Shown: positions 34,510 through 43,542 of the stretch, in pieces
How the letters are laid out: every line of letters begins with the position of its first letter
Position numbering within the stretch: the first letter of the stretch is position 1
From: Anaerobacillus isosaccharinicus
GTDB lineage: Bacteria; Bacillota; Bacilli; Bacillales; Anaerobacillaceae
Assembly: GCF_001866075.3 (NCBI RefSeq)
Contig: NZ_CP063356.1
Location: forward strand, 1,106,164-1,170,163
DNA length: 64,000 bases
Direction of reading: 5' to 3'
The notes under the pieces: generated by a model
Database searches by the model: none
What the model was told of the DNA's origin: nothing
What the model saw: the letters and a program-made list of their open reading frames with translations, nothing else
Made by a program: the position numbers and the translations under genes

Positions 34510-36087
34510 TTAAACGGCGTGTGTAGATAGCCACGCCAATTCAACTCCCTCATTTACTAAGTGCGTTTGAAAGTCTACTAATAACGTTTGTGTATTTCGA
34601 ACCTGACGTGGCTCTAGATTATTTTTTAAACAATAGGCAGCTAAGTATCCACTGACTTCGCCAATATTCCATTCGACAGGATGTAGGCGATAACACCCAT
34701 TTGTAATATGTGTGACTCCTAAATTTTTCGAGGCAGGAAGCAAATTATTAACCCTAATTGGAATTAGGCTTCCTAATGGAATTTGAAATGGCAGGCTAGA
34801 AATATCTACAAATGTGCGTAAACCTGTACTAGGATGTAAATCAATTCGGTAACTACCAATACCGACTGAATCATGAAACAGTTCTGCGCCATGAGTTCCT
34901 CTAACTGCCGTACTAATTTGTTGCTCAACAACTGTAAATTCGGCTTTAACCCTTCTCGATTCACGAATATACGGAAACATCGCTAAACCATCGTCAGTTC
35001 CAACAACATCAGGGCGTAGCCTTAAGCCAGGATAACCCTCTTTGCCATCTGGACGTGGTGCCTCTGTCTGCATCCAATATAATAAGGAGAGACTTAGTTG
35101 TTTCGCTTCATCTAAATGTTTTTGTTTCTCTTCTTCACTAACATCAATAATTGGTCCTAACCAGTAGTCATTTTGTGGCCAGTTTATTATGGATAGATCT
35201 CCTGCATAAAGCCCTTCCTCAAAATTAAACTTATCTATAACTCTTCGATACTCCCATAATGAGAATTTATTTTCTTCATTAAATAAACCATAGGTGATTG
35301 GCTCTAAAGTAACCGGATTAACACCAGTCCAATCTAGTTGTTTATTTGGCCAAAATGACGCTTGGTAGTTACGCCAAAATTGATAGTTTTTTGGTTTTGG
35401 AATTGTAAAATCCCCACCTTCTATATAATCAATGGCAAAACATTGAGTAAATGCTTGCATATCCATTGGATCAGCCTTACCTACTAGTGCATGAGGTTCA
35501 CCTGTCTCTTTTTGTGATTCTGCTCCTGTTACATACTCAACTCCTGCTAATGGCAAAACATCACCACTATCGGTAGCATCTAAAAAATAGGGTGCGGTCA
35601 ATACGGAACGATGCAAACTATGCTTCTGTTCTACTTCAACCGCAAGAACATCATCACCATTCGTTTCTACATTTACTAGTTTTGTTTCTGTCATAATGAC
35701 AACCTTGCCACTATGTACGTAAGGAGCTAACATATCATTCAGTACCGCCAGCGCAGCCCGGGGTTCATGACAAATTCTACTTACAATTGCATTACCTGGA
35801 TTAAAATAAGGAGCATTTCGAGCTTCGGCTGTCAATGGAAAATTCTCTCGATAATACTTCCTAACATTGTCTCTAAACTTACGATAACTACGGGTACAGC
35901 CCACCTTCTCTATCCAACGATGCTCGTCTGGTGGAACTGCTTGGTTTGTTAACTGTCCACCAATCCATTTCGTTTCCTCGGTCATGATCACTCGACAGCC
36001 TGACTTGGCTGCAGCTAATGCAGCAGCACATCCACCAGTACTACCACCGATGATTACAATATCTGCTGCCATTTCCTGTTTAATCAT
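34510..36087 (-). CDS. FAD-dependent oxidoreductase (PF12831 type)
   Basis: The 525-residue protein begins with the dinucleotide-binding VIIGGSTGGCAAALAAAKSG followed by the family's WIGGQLTNQAVPPDEH. Other conserved parts are YFLDATDSGDVLPLAG and the C-terminal NLLPASKNLGVTHITNGCYR with HPVEWNIGEVSG. Such proteins occur in many glycan-utilisation loci; the reaction is generally unknown and could be oxidation or reduction of an unusual sugar. TAGGAGG precedes the ATG. No signal peptide, so cytoplasmic. Confidence 0.85.
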   Translation of the reverse strand: MIKQEMAADIVIIGGSTGGCAAALAAAKSGCRVIMTEETKWIGGQLTNQAVPPDEHRWIEKVGCTRSYRKFRDNVRKYYRENFPLTAEARNAPYFNPGNAIVSRICHEPRAALAVLNDMLAPYVHSGKVVIMTETKLVNVETNGDDVLAVEVEQKHSLHRSVLTAPYFLDATDSGDVLPLAGVEYVTGAESQKETGEPHALVGKADPMDMQAFTQCFAIDYIEGGDFTIPKPKNYQFWRNYQASFWPNKQLDWTGVNPVTLEPITYGLFNEENKFSLWEYRRVIDKFNFEEGLYAGDLSIINWPQNDYWLGPIIDVSEEEKQKHLDEAKQLSLSLLYWMQTEAPRPDGKEGYPGLRLRPDVVGTDDGLAMFPYIRESRRVKAEFTVVEQQISTAVRGTHGAELFHDSVGIGSYRIDLHPSTGLRTFVDISSLPFQIPLGSLIPIRVNNLLPASKNLGVTHITNGCYRLHPVEWNIGEVSGYLAAYCLKNNLEPRQVRNTQTLLVDFQTHLVNEGVELAWLSTHAV

Positions 36088-36098
36088 AGTTTGGCCTC

Positions 36099-36959
36099 CT
36101 AGTATAATTTGTCTGATACAGATTTTGCTGTCTTCTGTAAGGCATCCATCGAGGAATCTTTTCGCTCTATTTCGATATGTCGAGTTAAGATATCGAGCAC
36201 ATGCATTTGTGAGATTAGCGACGAAAATGCTCCGCCTCGTAAAGGACTTTCCTTTGCAGAGGTTAACAAGACAACATCGGCCAATTTAGTTATTGGTGAC
36301 TTAATATGATTTGTTAAACAGATAATAAAGGCTTTATTCTTTTTTGCGATTTCAATGGCATCGACAAGGTCTTTGGTACTCCCTGAAGTAGAAATCCCAA
36401 TAACGACATCGCCTTCTTTGGCCAGAGCACAATTCATCGCAATTACATGAGAATCAGAGACACATACCGCATTTAAGCCGATACGCATAAATCGGTACTG
36501 CGCTTGATGTGCCATCAATCCTGAAGCACCAACTCCAAAGCAATAGATTTTATTGGCATTAATAATCTTTCCAGAAGCTTCTTCAATTGATTTTGGTTGG
36601 ACAAGACTTAATGTATTTTGTAATGTTGTACAGTTTTCAGCGGTAACTTTTTGAGCTAATATCTCAACACTATCCGTGTCCTGAACTTCACCGAATTCCT
36701 GCTTATTTGCCTCAGTTGGATTTTGAGCCACTGATAACTTAAAATCTTGATACCCTTTATAACCTAGCTTTCTGCAAAATCGAATAACCGTTGTCTCGCC
36801 AACTTCTGCATGTTCTGCAAGATCAGAAACTGACCAATACACAGCATCCTTTAATTGGTTCCTCACTATATCAGCCACTTTTTGTTCCGATTTTGTTAAT
36901 GATTTATAAATGCTTGTAATCATAACTTCCGGACTAACTGGGTAATTTACTCTACTCAT
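36099..36959 (-). CDS. MurR/RpiR family transcriptional regulator
   Basis: The 286-residue protein has an N-terminal HTH (about 10-75: TKSEQKVADIV, VSDLAEHAEVGETTVIRFCRKLGYKGYQDFK) and a C-terminal SIS sugar-phosphate-binding domain (about 125-260: IYCFGVGASGLMAHQAQYRF, GDVVIGISTSGSTKD). The SIS domain binds a phosphosugar, so the inducer is probably an amino-sugar phosphate such as GlcNAc-6P, ManNAc-6P or GlcN-6P. AGGAGG is five bases before the ATG. It is in the middle of the operon and probably autoregulates it. Confidence 0.9.
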   Translation of the reverse strand: MSRVNYPVSPEVMITSIYKSLTKSEQKVADIVRNQLKDAVYWSVSDLAEHAEVGETTVIRFCRKLGYKGYQDFKLSVAQNPTEANKQEFGEVQDTDSVEILAQKVTAENCTTLQNTLSLVQPKSIEEASGKIINANKIYCFGVGASGLMAHQAQYRFMRIGLNAVCVSDSHVIAMNCALAKEGDVVIGISTSGSTKDLVDAIEIAKKNKAFIICLTNHIKSPITKLADVVLLTSAKESPLRGGAFSSLISQMHVLDILTRHIEIERKDSSMDALQKTAKSVSDKLY

Positions 36960-36994
36960 ACAAATCCTCCTAGGATGACCTTATCTTCTGCTAC

Positions 36995-37945
36995 TTATAG
37001 ATGTTCGTTAACATATTGGATCGTTTTGTCGATATGTTCTATAATTCCCATATCATGACCTGAAAAAGGATAAACCTCCATCGATTTTGGTGCTAAAATG
37101 CGATTGTATACGCCGTAAGTTGGCATTGGCGGACAAATTAAATCTAATAAACCAACGGATATTCTTGTTTTACATGTAATATTTCCACAAAGATTTAAAT
37201 TATCGAAATAGGTTAACGTTGAGTAGACTTGCTCAATCGCCTCAGGATGCCGGTGCAAAAACTTCTCGACAATCGTTAGCGATCCATCAAACTTTTGCTT
37301 CATCGCAAGGCCGATGTCACACATATTCGGAACATCCGCAACAGCTAGCTTAGGTCGATCATCAAGAGCAGCTACAGCCAATGTAATTCCACCACCCATG
37401 CTTGCCCCCATGATCGCAATCCGCTTCGGATCAATCTCAGGTCTCGAACAAGCAAAGTCTATCGCTCTAACTCCGTCTACATAAACTTTCCGGTAGTAGT
37501 ATTCGTCTTTATCTAGTATTCCTTTCGTTACCCAAGTTCCCATTTCATCAGAAGAATACTTCGAGTAATCACCTGTTCTCCCTTGACCTCTACAATCAAC
37601 AGCAATGACTGCATAACCTTGAATTAACCATTTCATATAATGAGAAACCGAATTTTTATGTCCTGCATAGCCATGAAAGAAAATCAAGCATGGCAGTTTT
37701 TCTTGATGTTGTTTGGATACGATATAGTAAGCTTGAATAGGCGTTTCATCAAAACCGTGATAGGTTAGGTCAAATGCTCTAACTTGCTTAATTGGATAAT
37801 CTAATTCGTGTAAAGAAGCATTCAGCGCTTTACCTTTTGCCTCTTCCATCGTACGTTTCCAAAAAATATCGTGGTCCTCTTGCTTTGTTAACTCCGGGAT
37901 ATAGGCTTCTAGATGTTTAAGCTTTTCTTCTATATGTCTCATCAT
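36995..37945 (-). CDS. Acetyl-xylan-esterase-like (CE7) alpha/beta hydrolase
   Basis: The start chosen is the ATG at 37945 (an ATG at 37942 is adjacent), since family members begin near this point; a TTG at 37978 extends the frame. The 316-residue protein has the oxyanion segment FFHGYAGHK, VDCRGQGRTGD, the nucleophile in IMGASMGGGITLA, the Asp in VGLLDLICPP and the His in FSGHDMG. CE7 enzymes remove acetyl groups from oligosaccharides and cephalosporins. No signal peptide: cytoplasmic deacetylation of imported sugars fits the operon. Confidence 0.85.
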   Translation of the reverse strand: MMRHIEEKLKHLEAYIPELTKQEDHDIFWKRTMEEAKGKALNASLHELDYPIKQVRAFDLTYHGFDETPIQAYYIVSKQHQEKLPCLIFFHGYAGHKNSVSHYMKWLIQGYAVIAVDCRGQGRTGDYSKYSSDEMGTWVTKGILDKDEYYYRKVYVDGVRAIDFACSRPEIDPKRIAIMGASMGGGITLAVAALDDRPKLAVADVPNMCDIGLAMKQKFDGSLTIVEKFLHRHPEAIEQVYSTLTYFDNLNLCGNITCKTRISVGLLDLICPPMPTYGVYNRILAPKSMEVYPFSGHDMGIIEHIDKTIQYVNEHL

Positions 37946-37981
37946 TGAGTTATCAACTTCTTTATAGTAAATTTTCAATCT

Positions 37982-38698
37982 TCATTGTTTCGATTGAAGT
38001 AATCGGTCGGTTGTCTTCTTGATTTCATCACAAAATTGCTTCGTCACAATTTGCGGCCTTGTAATCGCTGTTCCAACAACCACTGCATGGGCACCTAACT
38101 CTATCGCTCTCGCTGCTTCAGCCGGAGTTTTTATATTGCCTTCTGCTATAATTGGCGTAGTCGTTGCTTTTGCCAACTCTTCAATAAGGGGAAGGTCTGG
38201 AATGACTCTGTCTTTCGTATAAGGCGTATAGCTTGATAACGTCGTCGATACTAAATCTACTCCCGCCTCTACTGCAGCTATACCTTCATCAAAAGTTGAT
38301 ATATCCCCCATAATTAAACATTGGCTATTGATCCGAATATACCGAATAAGTTCTTCTAGGCTTTCATGGTTTGGTCGATCCTGGGTGGTAGCATCTAAAG
38401 CAATTACATCGGCACCTGCGTCGATCAGTAGCTGAATCTCAGTTTTGGTTGGTGTTATGTATACTGGACTATTCTTGTAGTCTTGTTTAATTAACCCTAC
38501 TATCGGTAGTTGTGTCACTTGTTTAATTGCCTTAATATCCTCAACCCCATTGGCTCTAATACAAGCTGCACCACCAACTTTAGCAGCTTGCGCCATTTTT
38601 GCCATATAATCTGAACCATGTAGTGGTTCATTAGGAAGTGCCTGGCAAGAAACAATAAGCTGACCTTTAATTCTCTCTAAAAAATTTTTTTTATTCAT
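37982..38698 (-). CDS. nanE: N-acylglucosamine-6-phosphate 2-epimerase
   Basis: The 238-residue barrel has the NanE motifs: QALPNEPLHGSDYM, AKVGGAACIRANGVEDI, VGLIKQDY, ADVIALDATTQDRPN, and the GVDLVSTTLSSYT plus PIIAEGNIKTPAEA phosphate-binding strands. It interconverts ManNAc-6-phosphate and GlcNAc-6-phosphate, connecting ManNAc to NagA and NagB. No sialate lyase (nanA) is in the window, so free ManNAc or a ManNAc polymer rather than sialic acid may be the source. A GGATGTGA site precedes the ATG. Confidence 0.93.
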   Translation of the reverse strand: MNKKNFLERIKGQLIVSCQALPNEPLHGSDYMAKMAQAAKVGGAACIRANGVEDIKAIKQVTQLPIVGLIKQDYKNSPVYITPTKTEIQLLIDAGADVIALDATTQDRPNHESLEELIRYIRINSQCLIMGDISTFDEGIAAVEAGVDLVSTTLSSYTPYTKDRVIPDLPLIEELAKATTTPIIAEGNIKTPAEAARAIELGAHAVVVGTAITRPQIVTKQFCDEIKKTTDRLLQSKQ

Positions 38699-38729
38699 CT
38701 TTTCACATCCTGGCTTTAGTTTTAGAAGG

Positions 38730-39431
38730 CTATGAATTTACCGTTTGTAACTCTTTATTTTTATGAGCACTAGATATTTGCTCCACTTTATTGAAGGCAT
38801 GATAGCTTACTAGCATGAGTCCATATGCCAAAACACTTCCTGAAAATACTGGAATTAATCCTGGGAAAACTCTTAAAACAACAGCTGAACCAGTAACGAT
38901 CACAAGCGTGGCTATAACAAGCAGCGGATTCAACAACATAATCAGGAAAGTTGTTTTATAGTACTGCCACCATTTACTCTGATAATGGACATATACCGGA
39001 AAAAGTAAAATTCCCACTAACGCAAATAGGAAAGCTACTACCCAGAAAAAATAATAAAGAACTAGAGTTACAACACTTGTTGGATTTGAAAAATAGAGAA
39101 TATCGATATATAAGATCATGCCTATAAAAAAATAGCTAACTGCCAACAAATTCCCTTTGAAAAATTCTGTTTTATAAGTACTCCAGAACGTCTTATAAAT
39201 TGGTATGTCTGTGTTCCCCTTCACCCATTGTCTAATAATGCTAAACAGAGCAATTGTAGCTGGGAAAAAGCCGAAAATTCCTAATCCGATTATGATAAAG
39301 AATAACCATAATAAATTTAAGTAGGCTAATCTAGCAAAAGTTAAGGAAAACTTATAAAATCCATCCATATAATGATTGTTGTTCAATTGTTCTGTCACCT
39401 CGCATGGATTATTTATTTCCGGTGGATACAT
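38730..39431 (-). CDS. DUF624 (YesL-like) membrane protein
   Basis: The 233-residue protein has five or six hydrophobic helices and the YesL pattern MDGFYKFSLTFARLAYLNLL, followed by FGFFPATIALFSIIRQWVKG and FWSTYKTEFFKGN. DUF624 proteins regularly accompany LplABC-type sugar transporters; their role is unknown. The annotated ATG touches a GGAGG, so the true start could be the Met at about residue 22. It is the first gene after the promoter at 39468-39496. Confidence 0.8.
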   Translation of the reverse strand: MYPPEINNPCEVTEQLNNNHYMDGFYKFSLTFARLAYLNLLWLFFIIIGLGIFGFFPATIALFSIIRQWVKGNTDIPIYKTFWSTYKTEFFKGNLLAVSYFFIGMILYIDILYFSNPTSVVTLVLYYFFWVVAFLFALVGILLFPVYVHYQSKWWQYYKTTFLIMLLNPLLVIATLVIVTGSAVVLRVFPGLIPVFSGSVLAYGLMLVSYHAFNKVEQISSAHKNKELQTVNS

Positions 39432-39467
39432 CCTCCACTTTTTAATTTATTTTTGGATTATACCTCC

Positions 39468-39496
39468 ATAATATACCCGTACCTAATTTTTGTAAA
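39468..39496 (-). promoter_or_regulatory. Sigma-A promoter of the amino-sugar operon
   Basis: On the minus strand TTTACA (39496-39491) and TATTAT (39473-39468) are 17 bp apart, 37 bp upstream of the DUF624 start. With the terminator at 39541-39580 it marks the head of a 15-gene transcript running down to nagA. Confidence 0.6.
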
Positions 39497-39540
39497 GTGA
39501 TTATTTTCTAAATTCTGAAAACTTTATTGACATTTTAATG

Positions 39541-39580
39541 ACAAAAAACACTTCTCCAATAAAAGAAAAAGTGTTTTTGT
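39541..39580 (-). terminator. Terminator of the GH-like gene at 39590
   Basis: ACAAAAAACACTT pairs with AAGTGTTTTTGT around a 15-base A-rich loop. On the minus strand it lies ten bases after the stop and ends in a T run. It separates 39590-40849 from the DUF624-led operon. Confidence 0.75.
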
Positions 39581-39589
39581 TTAAACTCA

Positions 39590-40849
39590 TCACTTACTGT
39601 ATTGTTTTGCAATTGCTTGAAAATGATCTAATTCTGCCCACCCATAACAATAATATAATAGAGCATCAGCAGGACTTTGGCGAGCAGCCTTCACCGCTTC
39701 CAGTAAATTCTCATTGTCAATATTCCACATTTGGATCCCACTGTAAATTTTTGTTCCAGGTTGTGATATTTCACGAACTTTCGCGTTTTCTTGATACACA
39801 AAATCAATTGTATAACCTGTCTCTTTAAATTGCTGATACGTAATTTTTTGCTTGATATCGAAAAATTGCAGAAAAGCCTGAAAGGCCTTATCTGCTTCAA
39901 TATCATTACTAGAGATCACATCGATTAAACCTTGAACATCTGCACCACCACCTAATTTGTGATACGGGAAATGCTTGAGTTTAGACGCATATTTAGTTAA
40001 CTCCGTATAGTCCTGACCTAAAAACCAAGCATAAGATGGCGGCCATAAGTCTAACCAAAATCTCGCTTTTGGTTCAAAGACTTGAACATTGGCAATCAAG
40101 TTTTTTACAAACTGAGAAACACTCTGTTGTCTAAAGGTTACCCATTGCTTTATCTGCGCTGAGTTATGGAACATTTGCAAGGCTTGTGAGTAGGCTTTTC
40201 TCTGTATTGCTTCAGTTATGCGATGAATTTCTTCTATTAGGGCTGCGTTGTTGATCCCAGTCTGAGCCATTTTTTCTAGGCAATGGGGACAAAAACAACT
40301 AAACATTCGAGACGGTTCAACTGTTTTTCCCGCCCAATCAGGAAAGCGAATCCGATCAATCATAAACGTATGGTAATCGTATTTTTTTATAAGCAAAGTG
40401 AAAACTTCAGTCCACATTTCTAGAACGTTAGGTCCATTTGGACATAACCAATCGTCAACTTTTTCACCGGCGACATTAATCACTGCATTTTCTTCAACAT
40501 TACCTAAAAAATCTCCGTTGAAAATATTTACCCAAGGGATAACCTCATAGTCAGTGTCATTAGTGGCCAATTTGAAAAGGGCCAAGGGATCTTGTTTTTC
40601 TTCAAAGGTAGGCTCTCGTTGATAAAGTTTACTAGAAACCTTGATATTTGCATGTAGGGTACCATTGCCCATCACGACTTCATGAACTGGATTATGAGTT
40701 AGTTTGCCAACTGGATATGGGTTACGTTCGAAAATTGTGTTCACCTGAGGAAAGATATAGCGTATTCCTTTAATTTGATTTAGGTGAGAAAGTATTGTTG
40801 CAGAGCCTTCATCTAGGATGTCGTGAGGATGAATGTGAATACCGTCCAT
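39590..40849 (-). CDS. Putative TIM-barrel glycoside hydrolase (GHL10-like)
   Basis: The 419-residue protein begins MDGIHIHPHDILDEG, with no signal peptide. It has a barrel pattern: EVIPWVNIFNGDF, TFMIDRIRFPDW (an Asp-Arg after a strand, as in the DUF187 protein at 29689), a CFCPHC knuckle and ARFWLDLWPPSYAW. GGAAGGTGA precedes the ATG. It is separated by a terminator from the main operon but points the same way and probably works on the same glycan. Family assignment is by pattern only. Confidence 0.65.
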   Translation of the reverse strand: MDGIHIHPHDILDEGSATILSHLNQIKGIRYIFPQVNTIFERNPYPVGKLTHNPVHEVVMGNGTLHANIKVSSKLYQREPTFEEKQDPLALFKLATNDTDYEVIPWVNIFNGDFLGNVEENAVINVAGEKVDDWLCPNGPNVLEMWTEVFTLLIKKYDYHTFMIDRIRFPDWAGKTVEPSRMFSCFCPHCLEKMAQTGINNAALIEEIHRITEAIQRKAYSQALQMFHNSAQIKQWVTFRQQSVSQFVKNLIANVQVFEPKARFWLDLWPPSYAWFLGQDYTELTKYASKLKHFPYHKLGGGADVQGLIDVISSNDIEADKAFQAFLQFFDIKQKITYQQFKETGYTIDFVYQENAKVREISQPGTKIYSGIQMWNIDNENLLEAVKAARQSPADALLYYCYGWAELDHFQAIAKQYSK

Positions 40850-40943
40850 TTGATCACCTTCCTGATCTGTTTTAGAGTTACTAGAATTACTACTATTGTT
40901 ATCACACTATGGGGAATTGTCAATAAGTTACAGTTTTAACATC

Positions 40944-40973
40944 TTGAGAAAAAAGAGCGATTTAGGATATGAT
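40944..40973 (+). promoter_or_regulatory. Sigma-A promoter for the SGNH hydrolase gene
   Basis: TTGAGA (40944-40949) and TATGAT (40968-40973) are 18 bp apart. The -10 box overlaps an upstream in-frame ATG at 40969, so translation must begin later, at 41011. Confidence 0.55.
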
Positions 40974-41010
40974 TAGTAGCAATAACAGGAAAAAATTGGA
41001 GGGGTTGCGG

Positions 41011-42111
41011 ATGGAAAAGGATAGCTTGAAGATTGATGATCTCGATAAAAATATGAAAGTAGACACTATGAACGATGGGGACTTTACTTGGTACGATCCT
41101 AAAGAGTTACCTTTTAGGATAAGTGGACTGCCTTGGTTTTCCGAAGAAAAATTGTATCGCCGATTACCGAAGCAACCAACGTATGAAATACCAAACATAG
41201 TTGATCGATTAGCACATTGTACAGCGGGGGCACAGATCCATTTTCAAACTAACGCTACGAAACTAGCGATTAAAGTGAAGCTTTTTGGAAAAGCCGATAT
41301 GAACCATATGGCAGCAACCGGACAATGTGGTTTTGACTGTTACATCGGCGAACCTACTAAGCAAAAGTTTTATCGTGTAACCAACTATGACCGCACTCAA
41401 CAGGAGTATGAAATTACTTTTTTTGAGAGGGCGGATCGTGCGCTGCTTAATATTACGCTTAACTTTCCCCTCTACCAAGGTGTTGAAAAAGTTTGGGTGG
41501 GAATTGACGGGGCAGGAAAAATTGTGGCCCCACCACCATATGAAAGTAACAAAAAAGTAATTTTTTACGGGACGTCGATTACTCAAGGAGGTTGTGCATC
41601 TCGGCCAGGAATGGCCTATACCAATATATTAAGCCGGAGATTTAATTTGGAGTTTATTAATCTTGGTTTTTCAGGCAATGGAAAAGGCGAACCAAACATG
41701 GCTAGTCTCATTGCCGAAATTAAAGACCCCGCCTGTTTAGTGCTAGATTACGAACCAAATTGCGTAAGTACGGAACATTATAAGGAAACACTGCCCCAAT
41801 TTATCAAAGTTTATCGTCAAACCCATCCAGAAGTTCCTATATTAGTAGTTTCAAAGTTTCCTTACGCGCTAGAAGCACTTGATAGATCACTATTAGAACA
41901 ACGTCTTGAGCGACTTACTTTTCAAAAAGGTCTAATTAAAAGGCTTAAGGAAGAAGGCGATAAGCAGCTTTATTTCCATGAGGGGACAGAAATTTTGGGA
42001 GAATATGCCGACGAATGCACAGTTGACGGGATTCATCCAAATGATTTAGGCTTTATGAGGATAGCAGATAGTTTAGAAGGGACTTTGAAGAGGATATTGA
42101 CGGAAACTTAG
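41011..42111 (+). CDS. SGNH/GDSL hydrolase
   Basis: The start is the ATG at 41011 behind GGAGGGG. The 366-residue cytoplasmic protein has an N-terminal beta-sandwich (about 1-160) and a C-terminal SGNH domain: block I VIFYGTSITQGG with the nucleophile Ser, block II NLGFSGNGKGE, block III-like DYEPNC and block V DGIHPNDLG with the Asp and His. Two-domain SGNH enzymes of this sort are carbohydrate esterases. It diverges from the amino-sugar cluster and probably removes acyl groups from the same sugar. Confidence 0.85.
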   Translation: MEKDSLKIDDLDKNMKVDTMNDGDFTWYDPKELPFRISGLPWFSEEKLYRRLPKQPTYEIPNIVDRLAHCTAGAQIHFQTNATKLAIKVKLFGKADMNHMAATGQCGFDCYIGEPTKQKFYRVTNYDRTQQEYEITFFERADRALLNITLNFPLYQGVEKVWVGIDGAGKIVAPPPYESNKKVIFYGTSITQGGCASRPGMAYTNILSRRFNLEFINLGFSGNGKGEPNMASLIAEIKDPACLVLDYEPNCVSTEHYKETLPQFIKVYRQTHPEVPILVVSKFPYALEALDRSLLEQRLERLTFQKGLIKRLKEEGDKQLYFHEGTEILGEYADECTVDGIHPNDLGFMRIADSLEGTLKRILTET

Positions 42112-42122
42112 CTCGAATTTCA

Positions 42123-42260
42123 TTTTATTTGTCTAACTAGTTGATTTATTTGCCGGAATTCGATTTTATTAGCCAAACTAACTAGTGTATTAGTCAAAAT
42201 TCATTTTATTTGCCAAAATACGATTTTATTAGCCAAACTAGTTGATTTATTGAATGTAGT
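42123..42260. repeat. 20-bp repeat array (cluster C), interrupted by the IS3 element
   Basis: Units begin at 42124, 42145, 42165, 42186, 42205, 42225 and 42246, period about 20.3. The core is TTTATT(A/T)GCCAAAC. The IS3 element is inserted after base 42254 inside the last unit, and further units resume after it at about 43669-43705. Confidence 0.75.
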
Positions 42261-42319
42261 ATAAATAGTGGACACAGGTTGTGGCGTATGTTTAAATCAT
42301 TACTAACATAAAAAAGGAC

Positions 42320-42637
42320 GTGTTAAGTATGACTAAAAAGCATAAAACATATGCCCCTGAGTTCAAAGAGTATGTGACTAAATTAATCGTGTTAGATGGT
42401 CATAAGATGGTGAATGTTAGTCGTGAACTTCAAGTTCCTTATGACACATTACAGAAGTGGATCCAACGCTTTAAAAAGGAACAGCAGGAAGAAAAGATAA
42501 AAGCGCAAAAGGAATTATTAACAGCATCCGAGTATAAGGAAATGTATGAAGCTTTATTAAAAGAAAAGTTAGAAATTCAAGAGGAGAATGAGATATTAAA
42601 AAAGGCCATGCACATCTTCACGCAAGAAAAGAAGTAA
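42320..42637 (+). CDS. IS3 family transposase OrfA
   Basis: The 105-residue protein has an N-terminal HTH (KTYAPEFKEYVTKLI, then VNVSRELQVPYDTLQKWIQRF, about 8-50) and a leucine-zipper-like C-terminal helix (LLKEKLEIQEENEILKKA). It binds the element ends and is fused to OrfB by frameshifting. Confidence 0.9.
   Translation: MLSMTKKHKTYAPEFKEYVTKLIVLDGHKMVNVSRELQVPYDTLQKWIQRFKKEQQEEKIKAQKELLTASEYKEMYEALLKEKLEIQEENEILKKAMHIFTQEKK
42598..42604 (+). other. A_AAA_AAG slippery site for the OrfA-OrfB fusion
   Basis: The heptamer lies in the correct phase in orfA (TTA AAA AAG). A -1 shift leads directly into the orfB frame (EVKFAFIEAHKNEHAVSK), giving the active transposase. Confidence 0.75.
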
Positions 42638-42684
42638 AGTTTGCCTTTATTGAGGCCCACAAGAATGAACACGCCGTATCGAAG

Positions 42685-43542
42685 ATGTGCAAAGTATTAG
42701 GTGTGTCAACGTCTGGCTATTACGTTTATCTCAGGCGTTTAAGACGGGAAGAAACAGAACGTGAAAAAATGAACAGGTATATTGATGAACGGATAAAGTT
42801 TCATTTTCATGATAATTTGGGTACTTATGGTGCGCCGCGTATTCACAGAAAATTAATCAAAGAAAAAATCATAGTTTCAAATAAAAAGGTATCTAATCGT
42901 ATGAGAGACCTAGAGCTAAGAGCTACTCCTCTACCTAAATATTGTCAGACTACAGACTCGGATCATGATAAGGAAGTACGTAAAAATGTTCTAAAACGAA
43001 ATTTCCTCCCTTGTGCTCCTAATAAAGTTTGGGGCACTGACATAACGTATATTCACACAGGAGAAGGATTTATTTACTTCAACCCAATAATGGACCTATA
43101 CTCACGAAGAATTATAAGTTATGCCATTGATGACTCCATGGATCATACGTTGCCTTTGCGGGCCTTAAAAACGGCGATTAAACTACGTCAACCAGGAGAA
43201 GGTTGGATTCACCACTCAGATAGGGGATCTCAATATTGTGCAAATAATTATATCGAGAAACTAGAGGAAGCTAAAGCAACTATAAGCATGAGTAGAAAAG
43301 CAAATCCTTATGACAATGCTTGCGTAGAGTCGTTTTTCGCTTCAATGAAAAAGGAGTATATATATAAATTTGCCTTTCAAACCAAGGCCGAAGCTATAGC
43401 TGCAGTGAAGTTTTATATAGAGTTTTACAATAGAAAGAGAATGCATTCGACATTAGATTACGCCACTCCAATAGAGTACGAAGAGGCGTATTATGAGGCG
43501 CAAAAGGAAGACGCCACTGCACACATAAACACCTCTGCTTAA
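42685..43542 (+). CDS. IS3 family transposase OrfB (rve integrase core)
   Basis: The 285-residue frame (from the first ATG; the natural product is the frameshift fusion starting in orfA) carries HTH_21 (RIKFHFHDNLGTYGAPRIHRK as FHFHDNLGTYGAPRIH) and the DDE residues in VWGTDITYI, IHHSDRGSQYC and NACVESFFASMKKE. The stop codon lies in a 20-bp hairpin stem (43534-43553 with 43561-43580). Confidence 0.9.
   Translation: MCKVLGVSTSGYYVYLRRLRREETEREKMNRYIDERIKFHFHDNLGTYGAPRIHRKLIKEKIIVSNKKVSNRMRDLELRATPLPKYCQTTDSDHDKEVRKNVLKRNFLPCAPNKVWGTDITYIHTGEGFIYFNPIMDLYSRRIISYAIDDSMDHTLPLRALKTAIKLRQPGEGWIHHSDRGSQYCANNYIEKLEEAKATISMSRKANPYDNACVESFFASMKKEYIYKFAFQTKAEAIAAVKFYIEFYNRKRMHSTLDYATPIEYEEAYYEAQKEDATAHINTSA

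Noticed and set aside
39515..39540. Possible cre (CcpA) site upstream of the amino-sugar operon (TGAAAACTTTATTGACA)
   Set aside because: It lacks the central CG and has the wrong length for the cre consensus.
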